DNA from: Holtermannia corniformis
Lineage: Eukaryota; Basidiomycota; Tremellomycetes; Holtermanniales
Reading direction: 5' to 3'
DNA: 64,000 nucleotides
Assembly: GCA_001599935.1 (NCBI GenBank)
Contig: BCIJ01000001.1
Span: forward strand, 1,522,766-1,586,765
The position numbers and the translations under genes are program-made. The notes beneath the pieces are model-generated. The model searched no databases and was not told where the DNA came from. It saw nothing but the letters and a program-made list of their open reading frames with translations. This document shows, one piece after another, positions 31,350 through 41,205 of the stretch (positions within the stretch are counted from its first letter, which is position 1; the number at the start of each line of letters is the position of its first letter).

Positions 31350-32111
31350 ATGCCCACAGAGCTCATCACTCCGGAGGCGGTATGTCAGGCGATCATGTGA
31401 ATAGTATTGCCATTGACGGCGCTGCAGTTCCTCGAGCGAATGACGCAATGCTTTGCGAATCCTGAGGAGAAGGGTTCGGTCTGGTTGACACATAAGCGGT
31501 GTCCGTATGCTTCAAATTGACTTCGACCTATGCTAATGTGGATAGATGACGCCTCGGACTTTCCCGGTCAAGATGGCGACGTCGAGATGGCTGCCGAAGA
31601 GCCCGAACCCGAGGCCGAAGCGAGCTCGAGCACCGCTCCCGAGTACCCAGTCTTGCTCCGCTGTGTACACGGCTCAAAGACTAAATTCTCCACCAGAGTG
31701 AGTCACACTTTATGAATGAACCGTATAGCTCATCAGACTGGCAGATCCCTCCATCCGCTCTCGTCACATTCCACACAGCCTATGGCGCCCTGTTGAAAGC
31801 GAGCTGGGCGCCATCGATGCGCAAGAGAGATAAAAAGCGCGAAAAGGCTCGAGCGGATCAGCAGGCCAAGAAGCGGCGCGAGGTGTATCAGGACGCGGTC
31901 ATCGGCACAGAGGGGAAGCGGGGCAAGGGCAGGCGGCAGCGGGTCAGTCGAACGCACAGCGCAATCCTAGTCAACGTCGGCTCATCACCTGCAGGTTCGT
32001 AAGATTGTTGCGCAAAAGAAAAAGGAGGCAGAGCGGGAAAAGATCGAGGAGCGCGAGGAGAAGCGCCGGGTCGCTGCTGGATTAGGACCGGCAAAAGTTG
32101 AGTCGGGGTGA
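31350..32111 (+). CDS. SRP14: Signal recognition particle 14 kDa subunit
   Basis: Alu-domain protein of SRP, acting with SRP9/SRP21 in elongation arrest. Exon 1 is 31350-31379 (MPTELITPEA), then 31428-31500 (FLERMTQCFANPEEKGSVWLTHKR), 31546-31697 and two more exons. The splice at 31500/31546 uses a GTCCGT donor and restores HKRYD, matching the family's K-K/R-Y-D-G motif. VLLRCVHGSKTKFSTR and LVTFHTAYGALLKASWAPSM with RKRDKKREKARA are typical of SRP14. Like fungal homologues it has an acidic insert between the first two strands and a long basic C-terminal tail (KKKEAEREKIEEREEKRR). It stops at TGA 32109-32111. It is divergent from CET1 with 191 bases between starts. Confidence 0.87.
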
Positions 32112-32194
32112 GCCAGGCTCACACGGGCACATGCATTGTAATGCAAGCAGCGTTCGTGCATGTTTCGCGTGCGACGAGTGCTCTAGTACGCAAG

Positions 32195-32424
32195 CTACTG
32201 AGACGCTGCCGGTACGATGGGTCCCGCGTACTGTATCTGCTGACCAACGTGGTCCCAGTGGAAATGTGCGATCGAGCCGTCTAACTGTAGCCAGGTTCAA
32301 TCTTCCTCTGATATGGGCAATCAGCCGCACAACACGTCAATGTTGCGCCCATGTTCAACTTTTTACCTTCAGTAGATTTGAGGAAGAAGCTTTCGCTTCC
32401 GACGGGCGAGGTGGGCGTGGACAT
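32195..32424 (-). pseudogene. Small orphan family A, member 1, with frameshift
   Basis: The frame starts MSTPTSPVGSESFFLKSTEG at 32424, matches the member at 33020-33265 (YLLTSTEGKRLNHG versus FFLKSTEGKKLNMG), has C-x4-C (TCCAADC), and hits a stop at 32281-32283. One base out of frame it continues as LDGSIAHFHWDHVGQQIQYA to TAG at 32195-32197, matching NDGSIAYFHAEHVGKYVTYA of member 2. A one-base loss near 32285 explains this; I could not find an intron that repairs it. It is either a recent pseudogene or an assembly error. Confidence 0.5.
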
Positions 32425-33019
32425 GGTAAGGGTGTCGATGAGAGCAGGCAATCCATCGCTCGAGATGCGCCGAGCCTTCGCCAATAAGGTCAGTCGGAGT
32501 TCCGCACCTTTGTGACTCTTAACATCTTCAATCGTTTGTCCTTCCCCGCGGCTCTCCACCCCAAACAAACTTTCCGCCGTCGACGATTATCAAGGCATCA
32601 GAGTGACCTCGCGCTTTCACGGACGTCAACCAACGTGATATGGGGATACGAAGGTGTTACTGCCCGCCCACCCGCACCGGCAGACACGTGATGCATGGCG
32701 CAAGACGTGGCTCCAACAGGCCATAAAGTACAACTCGTAGGCGACTGAAACGGAGCGCAGACAAAAAGGAAAAGAGGAGGAAGAAGGGGAGGATGGCGGG
32801 TGAAGCTTTGAGCTTGCAGCCGTCCTCGATGATGGCGAAAGACGATTGAGCCAATCTCGAAAACCGTCCCTTTGGCGATTCTGGCGAAACTGCCAGAAAT
32901 GCCAAAAGGCGGAGGCGGCTAGCAAGCTCCTAACGCCTCGCTATCACTTGCTCTCCCGTCCAACGCTACAACTGTGAGAGTGTTCTGCATAAACCTAGCT
33001 GCTCCTTTGGGAACGAATC
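32425..33019. other. Spacer in the small-orphan region
   Basis: 595 bases, no gene supported. It contains an imperfect 15-bp palindrome at 32871-32907. Minus-strand frames of up to 99 codons have biased composition but no similarity to the neighbouring families. Confidence 0.4.
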
Positions 33020-33265
33020 CTACTGAGACTCTGCTGGGTTACCGGGCACAAATGGACCGGCGTAGGTGACATACTTGCCGACGTGTTCAGCGTGAAAGTA
33101 CGCGATGGATCCATCATTGTAGTTTTCCGCAATGTAGCTCTGTGAGGTTTGGATCTGCTGCGTGGGCTCGTTGCAGTTACTCGCGCTGCAAGGTAGAGGG
33201 TCCCCGTGATTTAGTCGTTTGCCTTCTGTGGACGTTAGTAGATACGAGCCTTGGGGGCCAGACAT
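33020..33265 (-). CDS. Small orphan protein, family A, member 2
   Basis: Intron-free, 81 residues, ATG 33265 to TAG at 33022-33020. The pattern is SYLLTSTEGKRLNHG, then C-S-A-S-N-C (C-x4-C), a polar linker, and SIAYFHAEHVGKYVTYAGP (F-H-x2-H-x-G). The Cys pair plus His pair could bind a metal ion; this is inference. There is no signal peptide. Relatives lie at 32195-32424 and 33740-34024, all on the minus strand, which points to tandem duplication. I know no family with this pattern. Confidence 0.55.
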   Translation of the reverse strand: MSGPQGSYLLTSTEGKRLNHGDPLPCSASNCNEPTQQIQTSQSYIAENYNDGSIAYFHAEHVGKYVTYAGPFVPGNPAESQ

Positions 33266-33739
33266 CGGTCAAACGACAGGCAAGGGGTGGTGGACGCATG
33301 ATCACAGTTCGCCCTTCATATCCATACAGTGCTCATAACGTGCAGATAGGACGTCATCAGCGAATCAACTTCTGTCCTTTGTCAAGTCGGCCTTGATTGA
33401 TCCAACGCGGAGCTGCTGCAAGCTTGACAAAAGCGCGCCGACTCCCTTCATCCCTTTGGTCGGTCAACAACTCGTTGCATATTGAGCGTGCTATTTGCTG
33501 TGGATGGAGATATCGATTTAGAACGAAGGAGTCCGGACCGATGACAGCGTCATGGCTCTTGACCATCGAGGCCTCGACACTGCGTATGTGGCGTAGGACG
33601 GATGCTCGATGCATAGTAGATAGTGAACGCTGGTATGTGCAAGCTGATGACGGCTATCTGGCGACTGAGGATGTGAATTTGGGCCTGTGAATGTCTAGCA
33701 ACCATCCTCCACAGGGCCTTCGAAGCCCTTTGGCAAAAC
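33266..33739. other. Spacer with possible small ORFs
   Basis: 474 bases. A minus-strand frame of about 70 codons (starting MVKSHDAV, stop at 33357) and a plus-strand frame at 33397-33690 overlap. Neither resembles the flanking families, so I support neither. Confidence 0.35.
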
Positions 33740-34024
33740 CTATACAGCTGTTTTGGCTGCTGTAGACGTTTTCGTCGATCCTTGCCTGTCAAGGCAGTCT
33801 GCTGTAGCTTGCCATATGACCAATCGACCTTCGTGATAAGGGTGAAAATAAGCGATAAGTGCTGTCCCACCACACTCTTGGACTTCCGTCAGCATGCCGG
33901 CCCCGGCCTGGATGGGCAGTTCGCAGCCACTGCAAGCGCACTCCGTACAGTAGTAAGACTCTTGCCGGTTGCTTGGCTGGTACTCGAACACTTTACCCTT
34001 CTCAAACCGAAAGAAACTCTGCAT
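33740..34024 (-). CDS. Small orphan protein, family A, member 3
   Basis: Intron-free from ATG 34024 (MQSFFRFEKGKVFEY) to TAG 33742-33740, 94 residues. It is the most diverged member: the STEG segment is replaced by FEKG, the Cys cluster is richer (C-T-E-C-A-C-S-G-C), and the His motif is IAYFHPYHEGRLVIW. The tail has a Ser/Thr/Lys-rich end. It could start further upstream if there is a 5' intron. It lies 125 bases after the ATG11 stop on the same strand. Confidence 0.5.
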   Translation of the reverse strand: MQSFFRFEKGKVFEYQPSNRQESYYCTECACSGCELPIQAGAGMLTEVQECGGTALIAYFHPYHEGRLVIWQATADCLDRQGSTKTSTAAKTAV

Positions 34025-34149
34025 TGGCCACTCAACTTGCAAACAGGGCTCCCGCTGGTATCAGCCAGCCACGGAGTCTATCCCACCCAGTCCTCAAAGG
34101 TAGTGAAAGGCATAGAGGAGTAGCATCGCACCCCGCCTTGGCACCGACC

Positions 34150-37100
34150 CTAGCCTTTCCGCTCAAGCTTCCTCAATAGGTCCTGAGCAGTCCCTTTGTC
34201 GGCGCCTTCGGTCGTTTGCGATCCAGCCACAAACATGCTCGCGGGTCGCCGCGAGCTGGACGAGCCAGTCCGGGATCGAAGTTGACCCATAAAGGACGTC
34301 GCGAAGCCTCCAGACGCTGGAGAGGTTGAAGTCAGGCCAGGAGATCCGCTCACGACAGACTCCTTTTGCGTTTGCGACAATGACGCGGTCGATGCAGTCT
34401 TGCGGACGGCGCGGCGGGAAAAGTCGTCCTCTTCGGCTCCGTGCGATGTGGTCACTGCCATCGCAGGGGCAGCCTTTGCCTTCGGACCTGCGATACCCCG
34501 GCCCGGATGCGAAGAGGACGATGATGCGACCGAGGCGGGACGACCATCTGTAGATGGGTTGAAGGAGACGTGGTCACGGAACCCAGGCGAGGCCGACAGG
34601 GCCACAGAGCTCCCATGTTTCGAGGTGAGTCTTGGCGGTGCTCGTACTGGGATAGCAATCGCGCCAAGTGCCGCTTCCACTTCGCTCGACTCGAGCGCAC
34701 GCATGGCGATGGAAGAGTTGCTAATTGCTGTGATATACTCGCTTCCTTTACGAGACTGAGGTGGTGAAGGGCTTCCAACTGGTGGAGACGCCGTACTGTC
34801 TGCGACTGGCGGACGACTTGAAGTACGACTCGGCGTTGGCAAGTATCCCTTTTTGGACTTGACGGCTGCTGGGTCATAGACCTCGACAGTGTGCGTGTAG
34901 TAGCGCAGCCCCTCGGATAGACTGCAGGCGTCAGGTCCTCGGTCATTGACTTTGGTATTGCAACATACCCGAAAGGATTCGACTGCGGCTGCCGAGTTTC
35001 AGCTTAGACTCGACGAGTGGGTAAGCGTACGTACCTCGGCTGTCACCATCGCTTCATCCGTCTTGACGATCCTCGCCACCACAAAGTCGCGGCCTTGCAT
35101 TTCCGCCAGAACCGTGTCGGTCATCTTCAAGAAATTGTGTGGGGCGGAAACTCGTCAACGTCAGTCAAGTACCCGGGTTTGTCCAGTATACATACTATTA
35201 AAGGCAGCCCAAGACTTGGCAGTCGAGTTGCGAGTTGGCAAGAACAGCGCCTAATGTGCTTAACTCGGTTCCCGTCCATTCGCAGTGAACGCACCAAGTC
35301 ACCCTTGCCAAAGTTGCTGAACGCGATTCTGTGCTTTGCTTGCTCACGGTACAGCTTGCAGCTCTTTTGCCACTTGCGCACGAGGTTCATCGTCTTTGTG
35401 ACGGCGTCGGCGAATCCTTCGAGGTCAAAACTAGCGGCGACTGCCAGGCTGTGCGACAGGACACCCTCGTCGACTTCATCGCCCGTTGGAAAAGTCGACG
35501 GTTTGGGAGATGGTGGGCGCGGTGTCGAGGTAGATGCCGTCCCCGAAATGGCAGTCGAAGCGCTGATGGCCGTGTGCAAACGCAAGTTGCAATCGTAGAA
35601 TGCCGTCGCTGTACGTACCGCTTCGCGCGCCATCTCTGCGTACCGCGCTTCCTTTTGGTTCGCGGCAGCACCAGTGTCCTTCGCCGTCGACAGCTCGTCG
35701 GCCAATACCGTTTCGCGACGATTCGCTTCGCGAAGCTGAGCTTTCGCAAACGCCAACTCGGCCTTGAGCCCATCGCATTCTCGCGCGGTGGCGCTTCTGA
35801 CGGCCGCCAACTTGCTTTCGCTTTCCGTCTTGAGACGCTCAAGTTCGCCCGTGAGCGTCAGGTTTTGATGCTCGAGCACTGCCCGATCGCCATCCGCTTC
35901 TGCGATATGATCGCGCATCATTCGCTCCGCCTCGGCCGATTGCTGCTGCAGCGCCCTGTCGCGGTCACTCCGCGCCTCGACCAATTGCTCTGTCATGGCA
36001 GCGTTCTCTGCCTGCAAGCCAGACAGTTGCGACGCCTGGTCTTGTCGCTGCATCTGGGCTTCACTGAGCTGCCGCAGCGTTGTCGATCTCTCGGCACGGA
36101 GCTCATCCGCTTGCTTGTGTAGTTGCGCTTCTTGAGTGCGAAGACCATCGACGTCAAGCAAAGCCTCTTGCAGCCGGACGCCGAGGTCGTTTGCTCGGCT
36201 CTTCTCTTGCGCAATGTCGGCTTGCAGTGCCGACATGAGCTCACCCTGCTCCTCCTGATCCCTCTGTCGATCTTCAAGCTCGGTCGATAGGGCCTGTCGC
36301 ATCAAGACCTCCTCGCTCATGTCATGTTTGAGACGGGCGAGTTCTTCTTGCAATGCGACTTCACGGCGTAACACCGCCTCGAGCGCCTTGTCGTGCTGCT
36401 CACGGAGCTGCCTCTCTTTCCGGCCAAAAGCCTCTTGCTGGGTATAGAGCATACGCTCCTGTTCATCCTTGGCGTGCTCAACTTCACGTAGCTGTTCCGC
36501 GAGATCCTGGACGGCTTGCAGATCGCTTGACGCTGTTCACGCATCAGCCACCACGTCGGAGTAACAGACAGCTCACATTGACGACGAGACCGCGCAGAGT
36601 AGACTGGTGGCGATCAGCTGACCTGAAATGGGTGATACGCACGCACCTGCCCGCCCGGCAATCTTGTCATAGTCGTGTGCAATGCTATCTAGCTTGACAA
36701 GCAACTTGTCCAAGTTTGCCCGCACTGCGGGAATGGGGTTGACGTCGCCGTCCTCGATGCAAGCTTGTATATCTGGATCCACTTCGAGCGAGTTGATGAG
36801 CTTCAAAAGGTCTTTAGGGACGTGTTAGCGGGATAGTCGACTAGTGCAACAACCTACCCTGGATATCTGCCCGACTCAGATTCAGGTTCACGAGCGCCTC
36901 TCCACCCCCGCTGACCGACACATCCACACTCGGTCCCGGGCCATCAATCGTCGGTCCGACATCCCACGGCAGCATTGTCGATATTTCGTTGCGATGCGCC
37001 GCACGCCGCTTGCGCTCATTACTAACGACCTTGGCCAACGCTTCGGTGAGAGCCGATGTACGTTCCGTGAAGAACTGGGCAAACTCTTTGCGACGCACGA

Positions 37101-38429
37101 CCTCGATCACGGTCGCGGCATAAGCAAAGGGAAGCTGATGGAGCCGATGAAGGTGGTGAAAGGGGTGTGCTGTGCGTAGATCGGTATCGAGGGCGGCGAG
37201 GGGGGCGACGATGGCCGGGATGCCCAATTGTAGAACGGCAATCTGACGCAGCTGTGTGTGGAGCTCGAGCGTAAAGTCGTTCTGAGAATGAGCGATGGGG
37301 AATATTTTGAACAGGCGACATACCTTGAGTATCGTGAGAGACTCTATCAATTCGCCTAGGTGCCCATAGGCCGTCGTCCGGTCTACCAAGATGAGCACAC
37401 ATTGGTCTTGGTCAGGTCTACGCACCGCCGGAAGCGACAATGTCGTCTATAGCGCGCACTAGGCTTCCCATCTCATCTTCGGCCGTTCGTAACCGGTCTT
37501 CGGCCACGGTTCGCGCCAGTGCTGCCGAGCTTTCCAGTTCGCCAACTGCCGCGCTCAGCTCTCTAAACCGGTTCGCGTGATCCGCTACAGGCATCAGTAC
37601 GCCTTTCAACAATGCGCCAAGACTTGCCCTGACTGGCTCTACATTTCTCCCTCACGTCCTCCATCCGATCGCGATGGACATAATCCGCCAACGTCTTTGG
37701 CTTGCTCCGGGTCGTCAGAAATGCCTCGTGCACAGTGATCTTTGGGAGGACTGCGAGGTCGAGAGCCGAGCTGTTCAGCACTGCTTGATCCTTTGCGAGC
37801 TCGGCTTGCGTCTTGGTTGCAAACTGGGCAAACTCGCGGACGAGCGGGTCAAGGTGGTGCGCTAGGCTTTGGTAGGCAATCTTGAGAGCTTTCGATTGGT
37901 GCGTGAGCAGTGAATGGAGGTGTGTGATGTGTTCGTGGGCTGCGGCGTATGTTGCGGCATCTGCTGGTTTAGCTACGTCTAGCCACCAGCAGGGGCAGGG
38001 TACATACCATCGACCGGCCCGAGCTCGAACAGCTCCTCCTCCAAACCACGACACCATTCCTCTGGGTCCGTCCAGAAACTATCACGATCATACACGTAGA
38101 TAGCCGGAGTCCGTAGTCGAGCCTAACACGTCAGCGGCGAAAGGAGAGCTGCTGCCGACATACCGTTGAAGACCCCTGACCCGACCACAGGTCTTCTAGT
38201 AGCTTTGGCCGGAGTTCTCGCCCGTCATCGAGAAAGATGAGGATGTTCTCTGGCTTGATCTCGATGAACTCGTGGAGAGCGGCCGAGAGGTCTGGGACGC
38301 TGAGTGGCGAGATGAGCATCGACTGGAGGCTGCGATGGTGGACGACAACGCCTGCACACACCTCTCATACTCTGCCAACGCCCTCTCGAGCTCAAACGTC
38401 GCGCCATCGCTCGCACGGTGGACCAGCAT
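34150..38429 (-). CDS. ATG11: Autophagy scaffold Atg11
   Basis: Scaffold for selective autophagy and pexophagy. The N-terminal ubiquitin-like part reads MLVHRASDGATFELERALAEY, then SLQSMLISPLSVPDLSAALH and IKPENILIFLDDGRELRPK. A helical region follows (HHLDPLVREFAQFATKTQAE; LAVLPKITVHEAFL), then a coiled coil of about 300 residues (35600-36450). The C-terminal Atg11 domain has HRIAFSNFGKGDLVRSL and, after further splices, GRDFVVARIVKTDEAMVTAE. The final exon (34842-34150) is Ser/Pro-rich and disordered. It has many short introns. The first (38361-38330) is only 32 nt and is needed to keep the family sequence in frame, so the 5' end is less sure than the rest. Confidence 0.8.
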
Positions 38430-38562
38430 TGTCGTCGCCGGCAGCCATAGCAGTGCGATGGCGAACGGGTCACTCGCTCGAGGCCCCGGACGGTGGCAAT
38501 CTCTGTCCACGGCGGCAATAACACATGCATGCACTCGTCTCCGTCTATAGATTGATCCACAA

Positions 38563-40989
38563 CTACTTCTTGGCCGCCTTTGCGCTCGTGCTGTCCTTGG
38601 CGAGCTCCTTTGTGAACGGGATAAAGTCGCGGCCTTGCATGTATGGCCGGAGGGCTTCTGGGATCCGGATGCCCTGGCGGGGTCAGCAAGGTTCGCCGTA
38701 GAGCGACGGCCAGGACACACCTCTTCGGTCTGGTAGTTTTCAACGAGGCAGCAGAGAGCACGCTCGGTCGCGCACAGGGTTCCGTTGAGCATGTGGACGA
38801 ATTGCACCTTTTCGTTTGCCTTTTTGTACCCGTACTTGACGTTGAGCTTGCGCGACTCTGTGGTGGGTCAGTGTCTAGCTGTGGGGAGAGGCAAGTGGGG
38901 TAGCAAAAGTGAGGTCACCGGGGTACGACGGCCAGCAGAGACAAGCCGTGGACCGGTATCTCTCGTGCAGCAATTGTACCCCGACCTCTCACTGTTCGTT
39001 ACCCCACACCATCCAGCCAACCGGACTCACGATAATCCGTACAGTTGCTGCAGCTGACCAGCTCCTTGTACTCGCCCTGATACGGGAACCAAGCCTCCAG
39101 ATCATACTTGATCGCGGCCGCATTGTTCAACGCACTGCTCACGATCCCAACGACGCGGTACGGGATCTCGAGCGACTGGTAGAACGCTTCCGAGTTTGCA
39201 ATCATCTCGTTGAGCATGGCGGCCGAGGATTCGGCGTCGGTGATGCAAAACTGTTCGACTTTTTCAAATTGGTGGACGCGGAAGATGCCCCAGGTGTCGC
39301 GCCCGTGCGAGCCGGCTTCTTTGCGGAAGCAGGTCGAGTACCCGGCGTATCTGGGAGCGTCAGCGAGCCGCGGTGGGGTATAGAAAGGGTGGACAAGTTG
39401 GTCATTGGTCAAGCTGGGAGCCTTCTGGCCGGAAGAGAGCGGCTCACAAGCAACAGAAAGTCAGCTTCAGCCAGTGACCGTTCGGCGACACATGCTTGAC
39501 GCATGACATGCCGATCGAAAGGCTTGGTGCATCCGACACAACTGGGGCCAGATGACTGGGTACTAGCAAGCGAGCGAGCACCCAGTCATCCGCGATGCAG
39601 CTGATTCCTCTTGAAAGCACTCGGCTCACACGAACGACGGCGAAATGCAAATCGTAGCGTGCGACGTACGACACCAGTGCGGGCCATAGAAGACCCTGAC
39701 GTAAGCGAGCAGAGCAAAGCGCCAGGCGGCAGCTGCCAGTTCTCCTAGGCTTCACAGGCAATCAAGGTCTCGCAGATCGCAAGATGCTCGACGTCTAATC
39801 CGTCCCTGGTGCTATAACACCGAAGCCTGCAGCCGTACCAAGATACGATGAGAAAAAGAAGAGACTTGACCGACCTGATTGGCAGGTTCTTGGGCTCGAT
39901 GCTCTCGTCCGAGTGGAACGCTGAGATAGGCTGTTCCGAAGTCGCGATCAGGTACTTGTCCTCTGAGTCGCCGGTGACCTGCGGTGTGTCAGTCAAGCTC
40001 AGGGTGGTATTGTAACGGCGGAGCGTGGCTTCGACTGGGTACACAGGCAACACGGCCTGTTCCCACCGCTCGCTACGCTCGCGGTCACACACACCTTGTA
40101 CAGCTCCTCGTCAAAATCACTCAATTGGGCCGTCTGCGCCATAACCTCGCGCCGCATCATGAACGGCGTCATGATCTTTTTGAAAGAGCGCTTGCGCAAG
40201 AAGTCCAACCCATAGTTGATCAGCGCCTGGTTGAGATCAACGCCATCGCCAGTCAAGAAGAAGCCACGGTGGCCTGAAATCTTGACGCCGCGTTCGGTAT
40301 CGTACGCCTCGAGTCTAGCGAGGACTTCGTGGTGCGAGATGATGCCGGATGATTTGTCTTCCGGTTGGAGGCCAGGCGCGGTGTTGCCTTTGTGGTTGGG
40401 TTCGGGGTGGTATACGCGCAAGACGGGGTTGTCGTCCTGTGATGATCAGCCAGCGGACTGGGCGAGTGTTCACCCAGCAGAATGGAGCAAGCTCCGCTTG
40501 CTAAGCTCGCTGTCAAAGGACCCACCTCGGTCGTCGATACACAGCAATCCTCATGCACCAAGTTACCGATCGTGCCGGCCTTGAGGTCACGCAACTTGGC
40601 GAGCCTCGCGACCTCTGCCGTCTGCTCTGCAATCGTCTTGTCAAACTGTTGCTTCTTGGCCATGAGGTCGGTCGCGTCGCCCTTTGCCCTTTTGATCTGG
40701 CCAATCTCCTTTTGGAGCAGGTTGGCCTGCCGGGCCGTTTCGCCTCTGGCGTAGTCGGCTGTGATGCGTATGGTCAGTACAGTGTGTGAGAGGTGGGAGG
40801 CGACGGACCGGCTCGCCACTGCTGGTGAAGCTCAATAACCTCGTCGACGAGTTCGACCGAGGCGTTACGCTTGCGCTGCGACTCGCGCACAATCTCGGGC
40901 TTGCCGCCCTTTTCTTCCTGGACTGTGCGGGGGTCAGTCGGGGTCGCAGTTTGTAATCGAGTATCCATACAGTGGATCAGGTCGATCAT
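38563..40989 (-). CDS. SES1: Cytosolic seryl-tRNA synthetase
   Basis: Class II synthetase charging tRNA-Ser. It starts [20 protein letters not shown] (exon 1 and 2 joined at 40970/40923). The N-terminal coiled-coil arm is clear ([35 protein letters not shown]). Motif 1 region reads [20 protein letters not shown]; motif 2 reads [34 protein letters not shown]; motif 3 reads [22 protein letters not shown]. Serine-binding TSEQP is at about 39930. The C-terminus is basic and Ala/Lys-rich (STSAKAAKK). One intron (39874-39351) is 524 nt, about ten times the usual length here, with a hairpin inside. It stops at TAG 38565-38563. Confidence 0.95.
39551..39590. repeat. Perfect 11-bp hairpin in the long seryl-tRNA synthetase intron
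   Basis: GATGACTGGGT, an 18-base loop, then ACCCAGTCATC. It is intronic, in the middle of the 524-nt intron. Confidence 0.8.
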
Positions 40990-41205
40990 GTTGTCTTTCG
41001 ACGTCCGTCTTTCCTCTGCTGTCCTTGGCTTGCTCGAGTCTGACCTTTACTTGGCGACTCTGAAACGCGCACATGGAATCCAAAAGATATTCAAATGATT
41101 GATCAGGATTAATCCATATCGTCACATGAAATGAGGCTCGCATCATAAAGACTCGTTTCGTATGTACAATCAGTCGTTGAACATACTGAACATGGTGGAT
41201 ACAGT

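Noticed and set aside
32221..32300. Intron repairing family A member 1 (GTGTTG...CTACAG)
   Set aside because: Joining at these sites gives an immediate stop, so a one-base frameshift fits better.
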